DNA of 64,000 nt. Origin: UBA10649 sp965278965. Lineage in GTDB: Bacteria > Actinomycetota > Actinomycetes > S36-B12. Positions 23,784-32,036 of the stretch are shown here, in pieces. The position numbers and the translations under genes are program-made. The first letter of the stretch is position 1; each line of letters opens with the position of its first letter. The notes beneath the pieces were generated by a model. The model was not told the DNA's origin. It was given only the letters and a program-made list of their open reading frames with translations, and did no database searches. The stretch spans positions 1,612,001-1,676,000 of the forward strand of contig OZ257127.1 of NCBI GenBank assembly GCA_965278965.1, read 5' to 3'.

Positions 23784-24023
23784 TCATCCCAGGCTAGTCT
23801 CCAATGCGTTGGTGATGACGCCCAAGATTTGGTCGCGCTCTCGATCCGCTAGCAGCCGGATCACGTCCCTGTCGACGAGTCGGCCGATGGCGCGGTCGGC
23901 AGATGGAGTTTCCGGCGGTCCTTTCGGCGTAGTGGTCGCGCCTCGCTGCGGCGATTCGCCCCGGCTTCGCGAGTCCGCCTCGACTGCCCATGGGCGCTCT
24001 GACCACTCGATGACCCAAGCGTT
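23784..24023 (-). pseudogene. open coding frame without start codon
   Basis: The frame begins directly after the TAG of the gene at 24024 and reads protein-like sequence ending 'ADRAIGRLVDRDVIRLLADR' and 'DQILGVITNALETSLG'. It is helical with good codon use. The first in-frame start codon is a GTG at 23864, leaving only 26 residues. It is either a gene whose 5' end was lost or a product made only by readthrough of the TAG. The following small gene at 23774 lies 9 nt downstream. Confidence 0.35.
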
Positions 24024-25115
24024 CTAGCGCGGCATCGACGCGGCCTTCGGTGCTTGAGCGGCCATCAGCTTCTCGGCACATGGGAGCACTGCCCGGTCGC
24101 TGGTCGTCTCATCCTGTGCACACGTGATATCGATGAAGACAGTGCCGTCCACCGCCAGAGCATCCGCAAACATCGTGCCGTCGTCGGCACGCCACGTCCG
24201 CACGAGCGATGTCGGGGAGGACGACACCTCCCCAGCCTCCGTCCGGTACTCATCCAGGGCCTCCATCGCGCTGGACTCTGACTCGAAGATGCGGATCTTG
24301 ATGTCGTAGTAGTCCGGACCGGGCATCCCAAGAGCCGTCGAGAACGTGCGGCCGCACTCACGCCGGGAAGGAATGCAGTCGTCGCCGAAGAACTGCTCGA
24401 AGTCGTGCGTGACACCGAGCGCATGCTTCACGTCCGCAGCCGTGAGCAGGGCCGCCTTGAACGGCGCCTCCCATGCAGGGGGCTCGGTCGATAGCGCGAC
24501 CTCAGCCTTCTCCGCCTGCGCGGCCAGGACGCGATCGACGCAGTCGGCAACGACCTCCGTGATGCCCGTGTCGGGGGAATTGACTCCGAGGCCGCACCAC
24601 ACAACTGCGCCGCGCGTGCCGTCCACCTGCATCCCGTACGCGATGCCGCCCCGCTCGATGTCATACACGACTACCCGGTTCGCCGTTTCCTTCATGACAA
24701 GCCCTAGGTCGCGCATCCGGAGGTCTTCTAGCTCCTGTTGCCCCTCGTCTGGCGATTCGAAGTCGAAGACGGAGATGAACATCGGAAATGCCGGCCCGTC
24801 TCCGTCGGGGCTGATCGTCATCGCGCAGGCGCTGACACCGTCCTGCTGCCCGCACTCTTGCTTCTCAGACTTGAGAGTTCCGGGCGCCATCCCGGCGCTG
24901 TCCTCCGCTTGTCCCAGGGTGAGCAGCATCGCTTCCGTAACCGGCATGCCGGGCGACCCGATCGGCTCGGCGCTGGCCGCCGCGAGCTCGCTGCCAGACT
25001 GAGTCGCCTCGCTGCTGGTCGTGCTGGGTGCACAACCTGAAAGTCCGATCGCAACGGCACATGTCATGACGGCCGCCGTGAGACGGTGCAAGGCGGCCGA
25101 TCGCGTCGGCTTCAT
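24024..25115 (-). CDS. lipoprotein with two 'LLTxAE/LLAAQ' family domains
   Basis: The 363-residue lipoprotein (lipobox 'AIGLSGC', Cys about 28) contains two tandem copies of the island-family domain. Copy 1 (about 60-205) opens 'TEAMLLTLGQAEDSAG' and ends 'CVDRVLAAQAEKA'. Copy 2 (about 215-363) opens 'FKAALLTAADVKHALG' and ends 'CAEKLMAAQAPKA'. Each copy has a Cys pair. The ATG at 25115 was chosen to place the signal peptide; the frame is open for 240 bp upstream. The duplicated layout suggests a surface sensor or binding protein. The function is unknown. Confidence 0.7.
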   Translation of the reverse strand: MKPTRSAALHRLTAAVMTCAVAIGLSGCAPSTTSSEATQSGSELAAASAEPIGSPGMPVTEAMLLTLGQAEDSAGMAPGTLKSEKQECGQQDGVSACAMTISPDGDGPAFPMFISVFDFESPDEGQQELEDLRMRDLGLVMKETANRVVVYDIERGGIAYGMQVDGTRGAVVWCGLGVNSPDTGITEVVADCVDRVLAAQAEKAEVALSTEPPAWEAPFKAALLTAADVKHALGVTHDFEQFFGDDCIPSRRECGRTFSTALGMPGPDYYDIKIRIFESESSAMEALDEYRTEAGEVSSSPTSLVRTWRADDGTMFADALAVDGTVFIDITCAQDETTSDRAVLPCAEKLMAAQAPKAASMPR

Positions 25116-25450
25116 GCGCTGATGTCTGGGTCGACGTGCCGTGGTGTCGGTCGACAGGCGGATCGAGCTGAGCGCCAAGGCTGCGTGGTCACGTGCGTCC
25201 CCCTTTTCGCCGCTGTCGCATGATAGGTGTCCGGAAGTCGTCTCAGACACCGCAGTCTCTTCTCTCCACGGCGCTGGAAACGCAGTTGCGAGCTCGGCCG
25301 CGTGCTCCCCGTCATCAGCGTCTCCGTCATCCGCCTCCGACGCCAGGCACCCCACGCCGGTCGGTTACCCGACGCTCGGGCCGCCGCCGTTCCTAGGCCA
25401 TAGTTGGCGTTTCCGCGGAGGACGCCGCCCGCGCGGATCCGCTCGCGCGA
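25116..25450. other. gap with no clear gene
   Basis: The minus frame continuing upstream from the lipoprotein is open to about 25355, with acidic, protein-like composition, but it lacks a credible start. It may be an old 5' extension or a decayed gene. Otherwise nothing is recognised. Confidence 0.4.
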
Positions 25451-26065
25451 TCAACTAGTGGGAGCCGGGGCACCGTCGCAGTACGACGCAACTTGGCCAA
25501 GCATGTGGTCCGTCGAGTCGCGGCGACTGTCGATTCTCCACCCGTAATCGGAGAGGCTGCCGTCCTTCTCCAGGTGATAGGCACCAAGGCGCAGGGGTGT
25601 CGTGTAGAAGCCAGCGGAGAGCGCGACGTCCCCTGCGAACCACGCCCTGTCTTCCAAGCTGGATTTCAGAGGCTCTAATGCCTCGTTGGCAGCCTCGAAC
25701 AGCTTGTCTGCTGCTGCCTTGTAGGCAGCCTCCATCGCCTCCGCCGCGTCCGCGATGTCTTCGAGTTCCGCAATGCTGTACTCGGCTGGATGTGGGAGTT
25801 CACGTGGAAGTCCGTCGAGTTGTGCGCACATCGTGGCGATCGACGCCGATTCGGGGTCAGATGGCACAGCCATTGACGGGCTTGACGCCTCGGAGGGCGG
25901 ATCATCAGCTTGAGCTCCCGATGGAACTTCTACAGAGACGGATGACGAAGCGCTCGTCCCTGTTCCAGAACAGCCGACGCACAATAAGCCGAATGCTGTC
26001 GCAGTTGCGGCAACGGCCAAACGCCTCGACCGGCTCGACACGGCATTGACCCTCAAAGCCCCCAT
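25451..26065 (-). CDS. lipoprotein, unknown function
   Basis: This 204-residue lipoprotein has the signal 'LAVAATATAFGLLCVGC' (Cys about 32), a Ser/Pro/Ala linker, and a helical segment 'SIAELEDIADAAEAMEAAYK' followed by a mixed domain ending 'GQVASYCDGAPAPTS'. A TAAGAT box lies just upstream of the ATG cluster, so the transcript may be leaderless. ATGs at 26074 and 26065 compete. No family is recognised. It resembles the other island lipoproteins only in general layout. Confidence 0.65.
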   Translation of the reverse strand: MGALRVNAVSSRSRRLAVAATATAFGLLCVGCSGTGTSASSSVSVEVPSGAQADDPPSEASSPSMAVPSDPESASIATMCAQLDGLPRELPHPAEYSIAELEDIADAAEAMEAAYKAAADKLFEAANEALEPLKSSLEDRAWFAGDVALSAGFYTTPLRLGAYHLEKDGSLSDYGWRIDSRRDSTDHMLGQVASYCDGAPAPTS

Positions 26066-26589
26066 GCGCCGCATCTTAGGGGTCGCGCAGGTTGAGTCTG
26101 CTCGCGGAACTACGGGTGTGATAGCAGTCGCTGGCGTTATCCACGGGCCGGCGACGGGTGTTGTCGTGCCCAGCCATCACGACGGATGCTGGCGTCATGA
26201 CGAACTCGAACGATCCATCAGGGCCCGTGTCCTACCTGGCGACCCCGCTCAAGATCTGCCGTTAGTCGGAGTCGAAAGGCCTCAGGCCGTGGCATCGATC
26301 CGGGGGCTGAGTTGAGGACATCTCCAGGTCGAGTTCCGCTTCCAATCAACATCTGGGAACCATGCCAAGCATTAGTGCGGGTCGGGAGGACTCGTCCGTG
26401 CGTGCGATCGGGGTGCCGGTGCTCGGTGGACGGCCGATGAGCAGCGCGGCGAAGTTGTCTGACGAGCGGGATTCGTATCGGGCCAGGTTGTTGGCGGCGC
26501 CCACAGGGCCGCACCTACTCGAAGCCGGGGTTGGATGTCTCGATGTACGTCTCGATCGCGTCGGGCACTGCCCGCAACGCAGGAGCGAA
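26066..26589. other. gap with repeat R1 and a short coding relic
   Basis: It contains repeat R1 (26307-26380). Just below the stop of the next minus gene, a short in-frame stretch (TGA, then 'FAPALRAVPDAIETYIETSN') looks like the C-terminus of a lost protein. No complete gene is visible. Confidence 0.4.
26307..26380 (+). repeat. dispersed repeat R1
   Basis: About 74 bp starting CTGAGTTGAGGAC and containing CTCCAGGTCGAGTTCCG match R2 at 27953-28025, with a few substitutions and a 3-bp indel. It lies between genes, with no coding capacity of its own. Confidence 0.6.
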
Positions 26590-27111
26590 TCACGTGGGCG
26601 GGGGTACCCGGGGTGTGGCGAGCCTGCGGTACCAACGCCACGTTGTCCAAGCTGACGCTGCGGCGGCGGCGCAGAGAAGGGCGAACGCCAACACCAGCAC
26701 CCCCGCCGAGCGAGGCTCTCGATCGTCGCTAGACGTCCAGATCGTGATCAGGATGAGTGCCACAACTAGCGAGGCGAATCCCGTCGCCAAGGCAACTGCG
26801 GAGGGAACGTCGCCGCGCCGGCGCCGCTGCCACGTGATCCTTCCGCCTGATCCGACAATCCCCACGCGCAGTCCGCCCCATGCGCGGCTCCATCGGAGTT
26901 GGATCGTGCTGGTGCATCCGGAGGCGATCCGCATTGGAGGAGTATCGAGACGGGTAGTGAAGCCCAGCTCCCCGTCGTCGTCGATGTCGAACTCAAGCCG
27001 CTCCCCGCGAGCGATGAAGCCGACGGACTGGCCGTTCCACGTGACGGGAATCTGCGGGTTGTCCGCGAACCACTGCGGCCAACCCAGCACGACCACGCGC
27101 CCCCTCGCCAC
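26590..27111 (-). CDS. membrane protein, unknown function
   Basis: This 173-residue protein has a soluble N-terminal half ('FADNPQIPVTWNGQSVGFIA', a beta-rich stretch) and two C-terminal transmembrane helices ('SAVALATGFASLVVALILITI' and 'SAGVLVLAFALLCAAAAASA'). The start is not well supported; ATG 27111 has no good SD. It may be a PH-like or b-barrel regulatory domain anchored in the membrane, but no family can be named. Codon use is island-like (less GC-biased than the flanks). Confidence 0.5.
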   Translation of the reverse strand: MARGRVVVLGWPQWFADNPQIPVTWNGQSVGFIARGERLEFDIDDDGELGFTTRLDTPPMRIASGCTSTIQLRWSRAWGGLRVGIVGSGGRITWQRRRRGDVPSAVALATGFASLVVALILITIWTSSDDREPRSAGVLVLAFALLCAAAAASAWTTWRWYRRLATPRVPPPT

Positions 27112-27315
27112 GCCGCCACGCTAATCCCGGTGTCAAACCTCAGAGTCTGGCCCTCCGCATCGACGACCGCCTCCAAGGTCGGGCTCGACGAGGTGTCGTC
27201 CGAACGTGTGCGTGGCTCGCTCGCGTGACCGCGACCTCACGAAGGACGAAGCAACGCCTCGCGGCACGAGCTAGATGCCGTGGTGTCGGAGCGCCTGGTG
27301 CGTCAGAATCTGCCC

Positions 27316-27738
27316 ATGACGTCGGCCCGCGAGCCTGGCTGGCATCTCGAGCCCGGCAGCGACAGAGTGGAGCGGTACTGGAACATTGGCGGCCCGACGG
27401 ATGACGTCCGGTCTCGTCCGAGCCATCAATTACCTCCGCCGGCACCTGTTCCCGGTCGCGACGAGCGGGAACAGCAACACTCCGATCCCGTCGACGTGGA
27501 GTTCGACACGGGGGCGCATCCCTATAGGAAGGGAGGCCTGCGATGGTGGATTCAGGCTGACCCCTTCATCGGCAGGTTCTACGCCCCGTTCTTCCACCGG
27601 AAGCGCGTCGAGGCGGAGAATCGGGGCGAGCTCAAGCCAGACTCGATCAGGTGGCGGATCGCTAGCCTCGTAGCCACCGCTGCCCTCGTCGCCACGGTCC
27701 TGCTGTGGGACAAGGTGTTCGGGGTAGCCGCACCGTAG
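27316..27738 (+). CDS. DUF2510-like N-terminus, single-TM protein
   Basis: This 140-residue protein begins 'SAREPGWHLEPGSDRVERYW', a variant of the DUF2510 motif (PGWYxDP...RYWDG). A Pro/Glu-rich linker, a Trp-rich juxtamembrane part and a C-terminal helix ('IASLVATAALVATVLLW') follow. The N-terminal block is nearly repeated in the gene at 29971-30396 ('RPGWFLEPGSTRVERYW...GPTDEVRFR'), so the two are paralogous at that end only. DUF2510 usually precedes secretion or membrane segments in actinobacteria. The function is unknown. Confidence 0.6.
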   Translation: MTSAREPGWHLEPGSDRVERYWNIGGPTDDVRSRPSHQLPPPAPVPGRDEREQQHSDPVDVEFDTGAHPYRKGGLRWWIQADPFIGRFYAPFFHRKRVEAENRGELKPDSIRWRIASLVATAALVATVLLWDKVFGVAAP

Positions 27739-28570
27739 AACGAAGCGCGCCCTCTCCCGGCTCAAGGCCAACGGCGGCGCGTCACGTCTCGACCAACTCT
27801 CGCGCACGCTAGGTGTCATCGCCGACCGTGAGCTCCTGGGAACCGAGCGTGCCTAGGCCGCTGCAGGCTGGCCACCGCCACAGGACGAGGAAGCTCGGAC
27901 GCGACGGTCAGTGCACGCCCGTCGATCGCGGGCAATGCCATGGGCCCACGGTCTGAGTTGAGGACTGCTCCAGGTCGAGTTCCGGTTCAACGTCTGCGAA
28001 CTGGGCCAAGTACTAGCGCCCCACCCTGAGCAGGCGTAGGTCGGGGCGGGGTCAGCTGCCTCATGATGCTGGGAAGCCCGTTGGGTCCGACGTGACATGA
28101 CTGCTGGCCCCGGACTCAGCGCGAAGGGTCTGACGTCACTGCGGCCAGCGCCGCCATCCCCGCCTCGTCCGCTGTCCACATCCGCCGCCCCTCACAGGCG
28201 ATTGACCTCCGACGCGCGACGCGTCTCGGGCGCCTGGCCGCTTGATCCCGGCGTCCGGCTGGCGGCGCCTGTCGGTCGACCATGAGGTGGAGTGCGATGC
28301 GGCAATCGTTCGAGCAACTACGGGAGGTCTTGGAGCTGGGACGGACCCAGGAAAGCGGCTCCGAGGCGGACCACACCCGGCGGTCATTTCGCTACGCGGC
28401 AGGGACGAAACGGCCAGGGCAGTGCTCTTGCCCACCACTTTTGCCCCCGACCGATCGACCAGGGACAAAGCAAATGTTCCAGCGTGCGTCGGTACGCGCG
28501 CGACGGGTGACTGGACGGTCGTTACCGGCGCCGGCGCCCGTCGAGCCACCCCGAACAGCGAAAAGACGGC
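27739..28570. other. gene-poor stretch with relics and repeat R2
   Basis: At 27743-27856 (+) a frame ending 'SRLKANGGASRLDQLSRTLG' 'VIADRELLGTERA' plus stop looks like the C-terminus of a lost gene. Repeat R2 is at 27953-28025. A possible start 'MRWSAMRQSFEQLREVLELG' at 28282 (+) loses coding character quickly. Inverted repeat copy 1 begins at 28491. No complete gene is supported. Confidence 0.4.
27953..28025 (+). repeat. dispersed repeat R2
   Basis: This is the second copy of R1 (26307-26380), with the shared core CTCCAGGTCGAGTTCCG and the shared end GCCAAG-A-TAG. Confidence 0.6.
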
Positions 28571-28637
28571 TTAGAGTCGGGAATCCATGAACGTGTCGGC
28601 CTTTGTCTTCTGTGCGGCAAGCAAGCGGCGGGCACAC
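28491..28637 (+). repeat. inverted repeat copy 1 (147 bp)
   Basis: It is about 90% or more identical, inverted, to 32037-32184. It carries the last roughly 21 codons of the gene ending at 28571 plus its downstream flank (GTGACTGGACGGTCGTTACC, then GAGCCACCCCGAACAGCG). The right edge coincides with the point where similarity to the serine recombinase begins in copy 2. Confidence 0.8.
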
Positions 28638-29488
28638 GTGGTTGCGGCGGCGATGTTCCCGTCGTCGCGGGTGCAGCTTGAGCTGATGACCATGCGGCGG
28701 TCGAGCTGGTTCGTGGTGACGTCCACGCTCCCGTCCTTATAGCGGTCCGCCGAGATGAACACGGTGGGGGTCGATTCGATCACGTCCACTTAGTCGGGGA
28801 GGGACCAGACGGGGAAGAGGGACATCGCCTCCTTCGCCGTGTTGGCGTACGTAACCCCGGTGTGGACGTGGCCGCCGGATGGAAGTCGCCACGCTCGACT
28901 GCAGAACTGTGCCATCGGCCCCTCCTCGATGAAACATCCGGTGAAGGGGGGAACCACGTTGCCGCCGCGCAGACGCTGGTCCAGTGCGCGCTGCGCTTCC
29001 GTCTTCGTTAGAACCGCGGACATGGTCGCTTTGCCTGGGTCTCTCGCCCAGCTGTAGTCGCATGCTTCGCGGGCGAGGGTGGTCCATGTCTGCGGGCCGA
29101 CTTTGCCGTCGATCTTGAGGCCGTAGTCACGCTGGAAGGCTCTTACCGCGTGAGCGGTTTGTGCGCCGAAGGTGCCGTCCACGGTGAGCAAAGCGCCGGA
29201 CGTGCCGGTGTATCTGATCCGGCGAAGCAGTCGTTGTACGGCACCGACCGCAGATCGGACAGAGGGATCTTTCGAATCCACCACGCGCAAGTCCAGCATG
29301 AACATGAACGGGTACGAAGCGGCCCCGGAGTCCTCATTCAGCGTGCTGCACACCGGCACATCGGAGAATCGGTTGACCTTCGACCGGGCGCCCTCCGACG
29401 TCGCTCCCCATGCCCGAGCCGGGGCAAGCACGCTGGCGAGCACCAGTGCCACAACACAAGCAAGCCAAACAGTCGCCCTCGTCTTCAT
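28571..29488 (-). pseudogene. secreted peptidoglycan-binding / 'LLAAQ'-family protein interrupted by an in-frame TAA
   Basis: From the ATG at 29488 (GAGG 8 nt upstream) the frame has a signal peptide ('WLACVVALVLASVLAPARAW') and a PG_binding_1 domain ('AVGAVQRLLRRI', 'DGTFGAQTAHAVRAFQRDYG', 'GKVGPQTWTTLAREACDY'). The island-family domain follows ('SAVLTKTEAQRALD...'). A TAA at 28790-28792 stops it after 232 residues. The next codon, GTG, continues in the same frame for 72 more residues with the rest of the domain and the family ending 'TCARRLLAAQKTKADTFMDS'. One nonsense change therefore splits a protein of about 305 residues. Readthrough is possible but unproven. Confidence 0.75.
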
Positions 29489-29970
29489 CGAGACCTCTGC
29501 AGGCGGGACGGAGGAGACGTCCTCCTTAACTGCGAGGGCGGCGGCGCTGCGAGCAACTCGGCGGCGATGACGCGAAGTTCCATTCCAGCCCCCGTATCCC
29601 GACGTCGTCAATGAGGCTACTGGCGCTCTTGACGCGAATCCACACGATCGCCGGACCCAACCGGGCATTCCCACGCCCATACCTCCGACAGTGGAACGAG
29701 CGTAGCGAGACCGGACGCCACAGCGGCACGCGAGCGGCATGGTCGATCGGCAAGGAGACGACCCCCACCACACCCGCCACACTCGACGTGCAAGGCGGGT
29801 GGCGCCACTGCTCGGAGATCATCGTCGCTGCCCGCGTCGTCCGGTACTTGCCAAATGTCGCTGCTCACGTGATTCGTGCGTAACTCAAGTTGCTGCGGCT
29901 TTGACCTCAGTAGTGAAGGCGACGCTCGCGTGGCTCGGGCGCGCACGCTCGCCGGACGGCGAGTTTGGGG
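29489..29970. other. gap with no credible gene
   Basis: Open frames on both strands are Arg/Ser/Pro-rich shadows without starts or domains. The minus frame is an upstream continuation of the peptidoglycan-binding gene. Nothing else is recognised. Confidence 0.4.
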
Positions 29971-30396
29971 CTACTGCCTCGTGATGCGCAAGAGGATGCC
30001 CTCCAGCGTCAATCCGCGGGACGTCAAGAAGCGGCGAAGACCAAAGATGACGAGAGCCAGAGCCACGACCGCCAGAGCAGGCCACGAAATCCAGCCGCCG
30101 ATTGATCGCCCGTACCCAATCAGTACGAGTGCGGCCAGCGCCACGAGCCACCGAAAGACCAAGACCGGCCACGGTGCGCCCCACCAGAACGACTGTCTCC
30201 GCTGCCGCCGCCAAAAGGTCTCCTCCGGCTGGGGCTGGAACGCTCCGGGCGGTGGAGGAATCGAGCCTTCGGGCGGGTTGGCTGCTACTGGCGCCCGAAA
30301 CCTGACCTCGTCTGTAGGTCCAGTAGCGTCCCAATACCGCTCAACCCTCGTACTGCCAGGCTCAAGAAACCAACCAGGGCGTTGGCCTTCGGACAC
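29971..30396 (-). CDS. DUF2510-like N-terminus, two-TM protein
   Basis: From the GTG at 30396 the 141-residue protein begins 'VSEGQRPGWFLEPGSTRVER' with the DUF2510-type Trp/Pro motif. It continues with a Pro-rich linker, 'FWRRQRRQSFWWGAPWPVLV', and two close transmembrane helices ('FRWLVALAALVLIGYG', 'WPALAVVALALVIFGL') with a basic tail. Its N-terminal block is paralogous to the protein at 27316. The frame is fused upstream with a decayed primase (30397-30648), which explains the longer open frame. Confidence 0.6.
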   Translation of the reverse strand: MSEGQRPGWFLEPGSTRVERYWDATGPTDEVRFRAPVAANPPEGSIPPPPGAFQPQPEETFWRRQRRQSFWWGAPWPVLVFRWLVALAALVLIGYGRSIGGWISWPALAVVALALVIFGLRRFLTSRGLTLEGILLRITRQ

Positions 30397-30648
30397 TAAG
30401 TGATTGTCGCGGATCCGACAGGGAACTTCCAGCCTTGGGTTTGTCACGAGGTCGGCGTAGGAGATGCCGAGTGCGTTGAGGACGTTCGTTGTCGGGCAGC
30501 CCGCGGGGCACTTCACGAGGACGGCGGTCCGACCGGCGGCGAGCCGCAGGGAGGGCCGTCTGTCGCCGTGCGCGGTTCACGTCAGGAGGTAGCCGTCGTG
30601 GCCCTCCTCGACTTCGGGGAAGCGGGCGAGGAACGTGTCGAGGTTCAC
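30397..30648 (-). pseudogene. plasmid/phage-type DNA primase N-terminal zinc domain, truncated, Cys codon changed to TGA
   Basis: From GTG 30648 the frame reads 'NLDTFLARFPEVEEGHDGYL' 'LT', then a TGA (30577-30579), then 'TAHGDRRPSLRLAAGRTAVL' and 'VKCPAGCPTTNVLNALGISY'. This is the pattern of the CHC2-like zinc domain of mobile-element primases (C-x-x-H-D-D-R-x-P-S-L ... C-H-A-G-C). The TGA stands where the first zinc Cys (TGC/TGT) is expected. The rest of the primase is absent, and the frame runs into the DUF2510-like gene. It is a replication-module fossil showing that the island once carried mobile-element replication genes. Confidence 0.65.
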
Positions 30649-30778
30649 GAGAGGTTCTCCCAAAGGTCTGCTGGTTGGGCTCGGGTTTCCACCGCGCACC
30701 GCCCGCGCGTATACCCTCGAATCAGAGTGGAACGTGCTTGCGCGCTACGCTTCTCGGCAACAGGGGGGTCTGGTCGGA

Positions 30779-31384
30779 ATGAAGCGAAGTTCGGTCCGAG
30801 CGGTGGTGGTAGCGGTTGCGGCGTGCCTGATTTTCGCGCAGCCAGCGGCAGCGGCAGCGGCACCGGCACCGTCGGCGAGCGTGGTGAAGGCCGCGCTTTT
30901 GACGACGGCCGAGGTCACTCGCGTCTCCGGCACTAGCGATCCCCTTACTCCCGTCAAGACGTCCTGCGTGTCCCCGGACGAGAGCGCTATTGCCTGTTTT
31001 CGCTTTTGGAGCCCAGACGTGGAGGCTGCCGTTGGACCATCGGAAGCAATAATCCGCTACTTCTCAACGGCTGGGGCCGCCAAGGCAGCATTCGCGAAGG
31101 ATCGGGCCGGTATCGACGACGTGCCGCCTGACAGCGTGGAAACAACGGTGGCGACGTCAACACCAACGACGCTTGTCTTCGCGGGAAAGCTCCTGCTCCC
31201 ACGAGGTCCGATCCCCCATTTGGCCTGGGGGTATCGCCTGAGCGGTAGAACCCTCATCTCGGTCCTTTGCACGACGAGCGGTCCCGCTACGTCGGCCGCC
31301 TCTTTGACTTGCGCGCGGAACATGCTTGCCGCCCAGGTCGCCAAGGCAGGACGTCTGTCCATGAGTGGCAGGTCGGGACACTGA
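30779..31384 (+). CDS. secreted protein of the 'LLTxAE/LLAAQ' island family
   Basis: This 201-residue protein has a signal peptide ('RAVVVAVAACLIFAQPAAAA') and one family domain starting 'VVKAALLTTAEVTRVSGTSD', with Cys in 'KTSCVSPDESAIACF' and 'VLCTTSG', ending 'LTCARNMLAAQVAKAGRLS'. It is the closest relative in the window to the protein at 22886-23521 (same segment order and length). The ATG at 30779 begins the signal peptide. It is followed by the perfect terminator at 31434-31469. Confidence 0.72.
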   Translation: MKRSSVRAVVVAVAACLIFAQPAAAAAAPAPSASVVKAALLTTAEVTRVSGTSDPLTPVKTSCVSPDESAIACFRFWSPDVEAAVGPSEAIIRYFSTAGAAKAAFAKDRAGIDDVPPDSVETTVATSTPTTLVFAGKLLLPRGPIPHLAWGYRLSGRTLISVLCTTSGPATSAASLTCARNMLAAQVAKAGRLSMSGRSGH

Positions 31385-31433
31385 GTCGGGATTCAGACGT
31401 GCGTCGCCGGGTCTACGAGCGGTCATGGCTGAG

Positions 31434-31469
31434 CCCGGCCCTCTCGACCTAGACACCGAGAGGGCCGGG
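31434..31469. terminator. perfect 13-bp stem terminator
   Basis: CCCGGCCCTCTCG pairs with CGAGAGGGCCGGG around a 10-nt loop, between the convergent ends of the secreted-protein gene (31384) and the recombinase fragment (31533). There is no T-run. It probably acts in both directions. Confidence 0.7.
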
Positions 31470-31532
31470 ATCACCAGCCACCTTCAGAAGGAAGGACCGC
31501 CCACGCCGATCAGTGCGAGACGAACAGGTGCC

Positions 31533-32036
31533 CTACGCGGACTCGGCGAAGAGCGCCTCGGCATCGCGGGCGATGCGATGCAGTTCATCGGCGCCTCCCT
31601 TGATCACGGCGCGGGTCTGCGCGAGAAGGAGTTCGACGGCAGCACGACGGCGGGCGTCGGACCCTGCCGCGGTCGTCCCTTCAGTCGAGACGTGTCGACG
31701 CCTCCGGGCCGCTCCTCGACACGGGGTCTCCGGGACTGATCCGAGTTCGGCTCGGTAGGTGTCGAGAGCCAAGCCGTCGAGTCGTCCGACCGAGGCGCCG
31801 CCAGGAGAAAGGCAGCCACCCTTCCCGCTCTTGCGACAGCGGTAGGCCGCGTAGCCCTCCTTGTTCTTGACGGGCGCTAGACAGCCTCCGCAGTTCGCGC
31901 AGAACGCGATGCCGTCCAGAAGCGCACGCTGGGCGGATCGGGTGCGAATCGACTTCTCAGACCTCGGCGCCTGCCGAGAGCGTCGGGCAAGGCGCTCCTG
32001 GAGCAGGGCGAAATCCCCGTCGCTCAGGATCGCGGG
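31533..32036 (-). pseudogene. large serine recombinase, C-terminal fragment
   Basis: The frame reads 'HPAILSDGDFALLQERLARR', typical of the end of the Recombinase domain. A zinc beta-ribbon follows ('LLDGIAFCANCGGCLAPVKN', 'YRCRKSGKGGCLSPG') and then a coiled, Arg/Ala-rich C-terminus. The N-terminal catalytic resolvase domain is missing. At 32037 the sequence switches abruptly into inverted repeat copy 2, which belongs to a secreted-protein gene. The fragment is therefore truncated by a rearrangement and cannot be an active integrase. Confidence 0.8.

Noticed and set aside
28095..28570. Short overlapping frames on both strands between repeat R2 and the peptidoglycan-binding gene
   Set aside because: None keeps coding character beyond about 30 codons. 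They are treated as decayed sequence.
30577..30579. TGA in the primase zinc finger as a selenocysteine codon
   Set aside because: No SECIS-like hairpin was recognised, the rest of the primase is absent, and the position fits a simple Cys-to-stop mutation in a relic.
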